Assembly: GCF_017876795.1 (NCBI RefSeq)
Contig: NZ_JAGIOR010000002.1
Location: forward strand, 62,001-126,000
Direction: 5' to 3'
Length of the DNA stretch: 64,000 nt
DNA from: Rhizobium leguminosarum
GTDB lineage: Bacteria; Pseudomonadota; Alphaproteobacteria; Rhizobiales; Rhizobiaceae
Shown here: piece by piece, positions 61,624 through 64,000 of the stretch
Layout: each line of letters opens with the position of its first letter
Position numbering within the stretch: the first letter of the stretch is position 1
Translations under genes and position numbers: made by a program
Notes under the pieces: model-generated
What the model was told of the DNA's origin: nothing
The model's input: the letters and a program-made list of their open reading frames with translations, nothing else
The model's database searches: none

Positions 61624-62550
61624 TTAGCCGGGTCTCGACCCGTTGGCAGTAAGATAGACAGCATAGAGAGATGTGGTTGCGGTGATGAAGAGGCGGTTCA
61701 GTTTCTCACCGCCGAAAGCGACATTGGAGACGATCTCGGGAATATGGATCTTGCCGATCAGGGTGCCATCCGGATCGTAAGTGTGCACACCGTCGCCGGC
61801 GCTCGTCCAGATCGTTCCCTTCCGGTCGACACGAAAGCCGTCGAAAAAGCCCGAGGTGCATTCGGCGAAAATACCGAGATCCGTCAGCTTTCCATCATCG
61901 GATACAGCGAGCTTTCGTATATGGCGCGGACCGCCTGATAGATGCGTACCTCCGGTGTCGGCGATATAGAGCAGCTTTTCGTCAGGGGAGAAAGCCAGCC
62001 CGTTCGGCTTGACGAAATCGGACGTCATCTGGTCTGTCGTGCCCGTTGCCGGGTCATGCCGGTAGACGTGGCATCCGCCGATTTCCTCTTCGCCGTAGTC
62101 GCCTTCATAGTCGTGAAGGATGCCGTAGCTCGGGTCGGTGAACCAGATCGTTCCATCGGATTTGACGGTGACGTCGTTTGGAGAGTTGAGCCGCTTTCCG
62201 GCAATTCGGTCGGCCAGAATGCTGATCTGGCCATTGAAGTCGGTTCGGGTGACGCGACGCGTCAGATGCTCGCAGGTGATGAGCCGGCCCTGAGTGTCGA
62301 CGGTATTGCCGTTCGAATTGTCGCTGGGCGCGCGGAAGACTGACGTATGGCCGCTGGTATGGTCGTAGCGCATCATTCGGTTATTGGGGATATCCGAGAA
62401 AACCAGATAACGCCCGGCGGCAAACCAGGCTGGCCCCTCCAGCCAGCGGCCGCCGGTCCAAAGCCGCTCGACGCGTGCGTGACCGACGAAGCAGCTTTCA
62501 AAGCGCGGGTCGAGAACCTCAAAACCTGTACCGTCAATTTCCCCGAACAT
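61624..62550 (-). CDS. SMP-30/gluconolactonase family protein
   Basis: A 308-residue six-bladed beta-propeller lactonase. Metal-site features are LEGPAWFAAGRYLVFSDIPNN (Glu), NSPNDVTVKSDGTIWFTDPSYG (Asn/Asp) and FDGFRVDRKGTIWTSAGDG (Asp). It would open a sugar lactone to the aldonic acid. Start ATG 62550 has GGAGGA upstream. The gene is divergent from a LacI regulator, and LacI-type operators lie between them. With the idonate-type dehydrogenase at the window end it suggests sugar-acid catabolism. Confidence 0.88.
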   Translation of the reverse strand: MFGEIDGTGFEVLDPRFESCFVGHARVERLWTGGRWLEGPAWFAAGRYLVFSDIPNNRMMRYDHTSGHTSVFRAPSDNSNGNTVDTQGRLITCEHLTRRVTRTDFNGQISILADRIAGKRLNSPNDVTVKSDGTIWFTDPSYGILHDYEGDYGEEEIGGCHVYRHDPATGTTDQMTSDFVKPNGLAFSPDEKLLYIADTGGTHLSGGPRHIRKLAVSDDGKLTDLGIFAECTSGFFDGFRVDRKGTIWTSAGDGVHTYDPDGTLIGKIHIPEIVSNVAFGGEKLNRLFITATTSLYAVYLTANGSRPG

Positions 62551-62572
62551 CTGTTCCTCCGTTACTCTTTAG

Positions 62573-62586
62573 TGTTATCGATATCA
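62573..62586. promoter_or_regulatory. LacI-type operator 1
   Basis: TGTTATCGATATCA, a near-perfect palindrome with a central CG, 23 bases upstream of the SMP-30 start. Its 3' 13 bases match the complement of the second site (62711-62723) at 12 of 13 positions. Confidence 0.6.
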
Positions 62587-62710
62587 TAATGTCGCGTTTT
62601 GCAGGCTTCGTACAGCCATCCGACCTGCCGTCATTCCTGTGCTTTGCAGCAGGAACCCGGGTTTTTGCCGGGAGAAGTGGCGCATTCTTCTGAAAATATC
62701 GATTGTGCGA

Positions 62711-62724
62711 TGATAGCGATAACT
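62711..62724. promoter_or_regulatory. LacI-type operator 2
   Basis: TGATAGCGATAACT: the same motif as operator 1 in the opposite orientation, 53 bases before the LacI start. Two sites 138 bases apart flanking both promoters would allow autoregulation and looping. Confidence 0.55.
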
Positions 62725-62776
62725 TTATCGTGTCTGGATTGTCGAGCGCAGGAAGCGTGTTTGAAAGCGGAGACCA

Positions 62777-63850
62777 GTGAAAAACGAGGATGAGCCGAAA
62801 GACAAGCGTCTGAAGCCGGGAGACGCTCAAAAGCTGACGATGGCGGAGGTTGCCAAATATGTCGGCGTATCCGCTATGACCGTTTCGCGGGCCTTCCGCC
62901 AGGATGCAAGCGTTTCCGAGGAGACGCGAAAGCGCATCATGGAAGCTGTCGACGCGCTCGGCTACGTGCTCGACCTGTCGGCCGGCAGTCTTTCGTCAAG
63001 GCGCAGCGGCTTCATCGCCGCGCTGGTGCCCTCCATCAACAATTCGAATTTTTCCGACACCGCGCGCGGCATTACCGATGCGCTGCAGAATACCGGCCTT
63101 CAGCTTCTTCTCGGCTATACCGACTATGCGGCGGAGAAAGAAGAAGAGCTGATCGAGGCGATGCTGCGCCGTCGCCCTGAAGGCATTATCCTGACCGGTG
63201 GTTCGCACACGGCGCGGGCCCGGCGGATGCTTGCAAAAGCCGGCATTCCTGTTGTCGAGACCTGGGAGCTTCCGGAAGACCCGATCAATCATGTCGTCGG
63301 CTTTTCCAACAGCGAGGCGATGGCCCTGCTGGTGCGGGCGCTCGCCGGCCAGGGATACCGGAAGTTCGGCTATATCGGCGGAACGACGGCACGTGATACG
63401 CGTGGCAGCCAGCGGCGAAGCGGTTTCCAGAAGGCTGTCGAAGAACTCGGCCTGGGACCGGGACGGATGATTTCCTTCGGCGTACCGCCGATCACCATGG
63501 AACAGGGCGGCCAGGCGATCGTCAGCCTCTTGGAGCGTTGGCCGGACACTGAAGTCGTTCTCTGCGTCTCCGACCTTTCCGCTTTCGGCGCGATCATGGA
63601 ATGCAAGCGCAGGGGAATGAAAGTGCCGGGTGATATCGCCATTGCCGGTTTCGGCGACTACGAGATCTCGTCGATCTGCCATCCCAGCATCACGACCATC
63701 AATGTCGACTGTTATGGCATCGGCCGTCAGGCCGCCGCCCGCCTGCTGGACGCGCTGCAGGGCAGCGGCGAGGCGACCGGCGACGAGATCACATTGACCG
63801 GCTACAGGGTGGTCCTGCGCGAAAGCACAGGCCGCAGCGCCACCTTATAG
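62777..63850 (+). CDS. LacI family transcriptional regulator
   Basis: A 357-residue repressor. The N-terminal helix-turn-helix at about 20-45 reads TMAEVAKYVGVSAMTVSRAF, with the hinge to about 75. The periplasmic-binding-like effector domain follows (GFIAALVPSINNSNFSDTARGI onwards; GFGDYEISSICHPSITTI late). It resembles gluconate/idonate-type (GntR of E. coli) LacI proteins. GTG start at 62777 with GGAGA upstream. It probably represses the SMP-30 gene and perhaps the downstream dehydrogenase locus in the absence of a sugar acid. Confidence 0.88.
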   Translation: MKNEDEPKDKRLKPGDAQKLTMAEVAKYVGVSAMTVSRAFRQDASVSEETRKRIMEAVDALGYVLDLSAGSLSSRRSGFIAALVPSINNSNFSDTARGITDALQNTGLQLLLGYTDYAAEKEEELIEAMLRRRPEGIILTGGSHTARARRMLAKAGIPVVETWELPEDPINHVVGFSNSEAMALLVRALAGQGYRKFGYIGGTTARDTRGSQRRSGFQKAVEELGLGPGRMISFGVPPITMEQGGQAIVSLLERWPDTEVVLCVSDLSAFGAIMECKRRGMKVPGDIAIAGFGDYEISSICHPSITTINVDCYGIGRQAAARLLDALQGSGEATGDEITLTGYRVVLRESTGRSATL

Positions 63851-63853
63851 CTG

Positions 63854-64000
63854 TCAGAAGGCGATCTGCACTTTCATCGATTTGCTGCGGTCACCTGCCA
63901 GCTCGAAGGCGGCAACGGCCTCATCGATTGCAAAAACGCCTGTCAGCAGCGGTTTCAGATCGACGCGGCGCGCGTTGATCAGCTCGACGGCGAGCGCGAA
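63854..64000 (-). CDS. Zinc-type alcohol dehydrogenase, C-terminal end only (L-idonate 5-dehydrogenase-like)
   Basis: The last 48 codons of a minus-strand gene that runs off the window, reading FALAVELINARRVDLKPLL, then TGVFAIDEAVAAFELAGD and ending SKSMKVQIAF. This tail matches medium-chain dehydrogenases annotated as L-idonate 5-dehydrogenase or related polyol dehydrogenases. It is convergent with the LacI gene, 3 bases apart. The catalytic region is outside the window. Confidence 0.75.
   Translation of the reverse strand, partial: FALAVELINARRVDLKPLLTGVFAIDEAVAAFELAGDRSKSMKVQIAF

Noticed and set aside
1..64000. Integrated element, genomic island borders or insertion sequences
   Set aside because: No integrase, transposase, tRNA-flanking repeat or terminal inverted repeats were seen. 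Codon use looks uniform, so horizontal transfer boundaries cannot be drawn from this window.

Overview
The window looks like a chromosome or large-plasmid segment of a fast-growing rhizobium, close to Rhizobium leguminosarum/etli. It is GC-rich with uniform codon use. It carries an orfA-pit phosphate locus, sigma-54 promoters, and a biuret hydrolase whose catalytic residue numbering matches that described for R. leguminosarum bv. viciae 3841. I see no rRNA, tRNA, transposase, phage gene or CRISPR array. The content is almost entirely catabolic and transport modules for nitrogen-rich small molecules. The replicon cannot be determined from the sequence.

Layout. (1) 1-12.5 kb: amine and aldehyde metabolism. 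It holds a haloacid dehalogenase, two GabD paralogues, a second aldehyde dehydrogenase, a PuuB-like FAD oxidase, cupins, a hydroxyacid dehydrogenase, an M20 deacetylase, a double-GNAT protein and a degenerate acylphosphatase. (2) 12.6-20.8 kb: one tightly coupled operon. It encodes a stand-alone Rieske protein, a Rieske-oxygenase catalytic subunit that has lost its iron-sulphur ligands (NdmC-like), a GST-like partner (NdmE-like), a purine-type deaminase (8-oxoguanine deaminase family) and a BMP-family purine/nucleoside ABC importer. I read it as an uptake and N-demethylation route for an N-methylated purine; this is the most novel system in the window. (3) 20.9-23.1 kb: Nudix hydrolase, then DUF47 plus Pit phosphate transporter with a reversed PHO box. 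(4) 23.1-26.7 kb: nrt-type nitrate ABC transporter behind a sigma-54 promoter and a structured leader with an ANTAR-like hairpin. (5) 26.7-34.4 kb: GntR regulator divergent from a second sigma-54 operon. That operon has a BMP-type ABC importer, an unlisted 58-residue ORF with tandem repeats, biuret hydrolase (biuH), a triuret-hydrolase-like enzyme and a cupin.

(6) 34.5-43 kb: a third cysteine hydrolase, a CHASE4-like GGDEF-EAL protein, an orphan periplasmic binding protein, glutathione-independent formaldehyde dehydrogenase, a hypothetical protein, and a divergent EamA exporter/LysR pair. (7) 42.9-57.7 kb: gamma-butyrobetaine/L-carnitine catabolic island. It has a CdhR-like regulator, dehydrocarnitine cleavage enzyme, carnitine dehydrogenase-thioesterase fusion, acyl-CoA dehydrogenase, NDP-forming acyl-CoA synthetase, CaiD, a Dpp-type ABC importer and a CocE-type hydrolase. 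(8) 57.7-64 kb: HSL-type esterase, ECF sigma factor coupled to a membrane-anchored vWA protein, then a sugar-acid locus (SMP-30 lactonase, LacI regulator, truncated idonate-type dehydrogenase) with paired LacI-type operators.

Common thread: scavenging of scarce nitrogen compounds (nitrate, biuret/triuret, methylated purine, quaternary amines, polyamines). Two of the modules are visibly wired to sigma-54/nitrogen control. Functional calls rest on motif recognition and remembered families, not on database searches.
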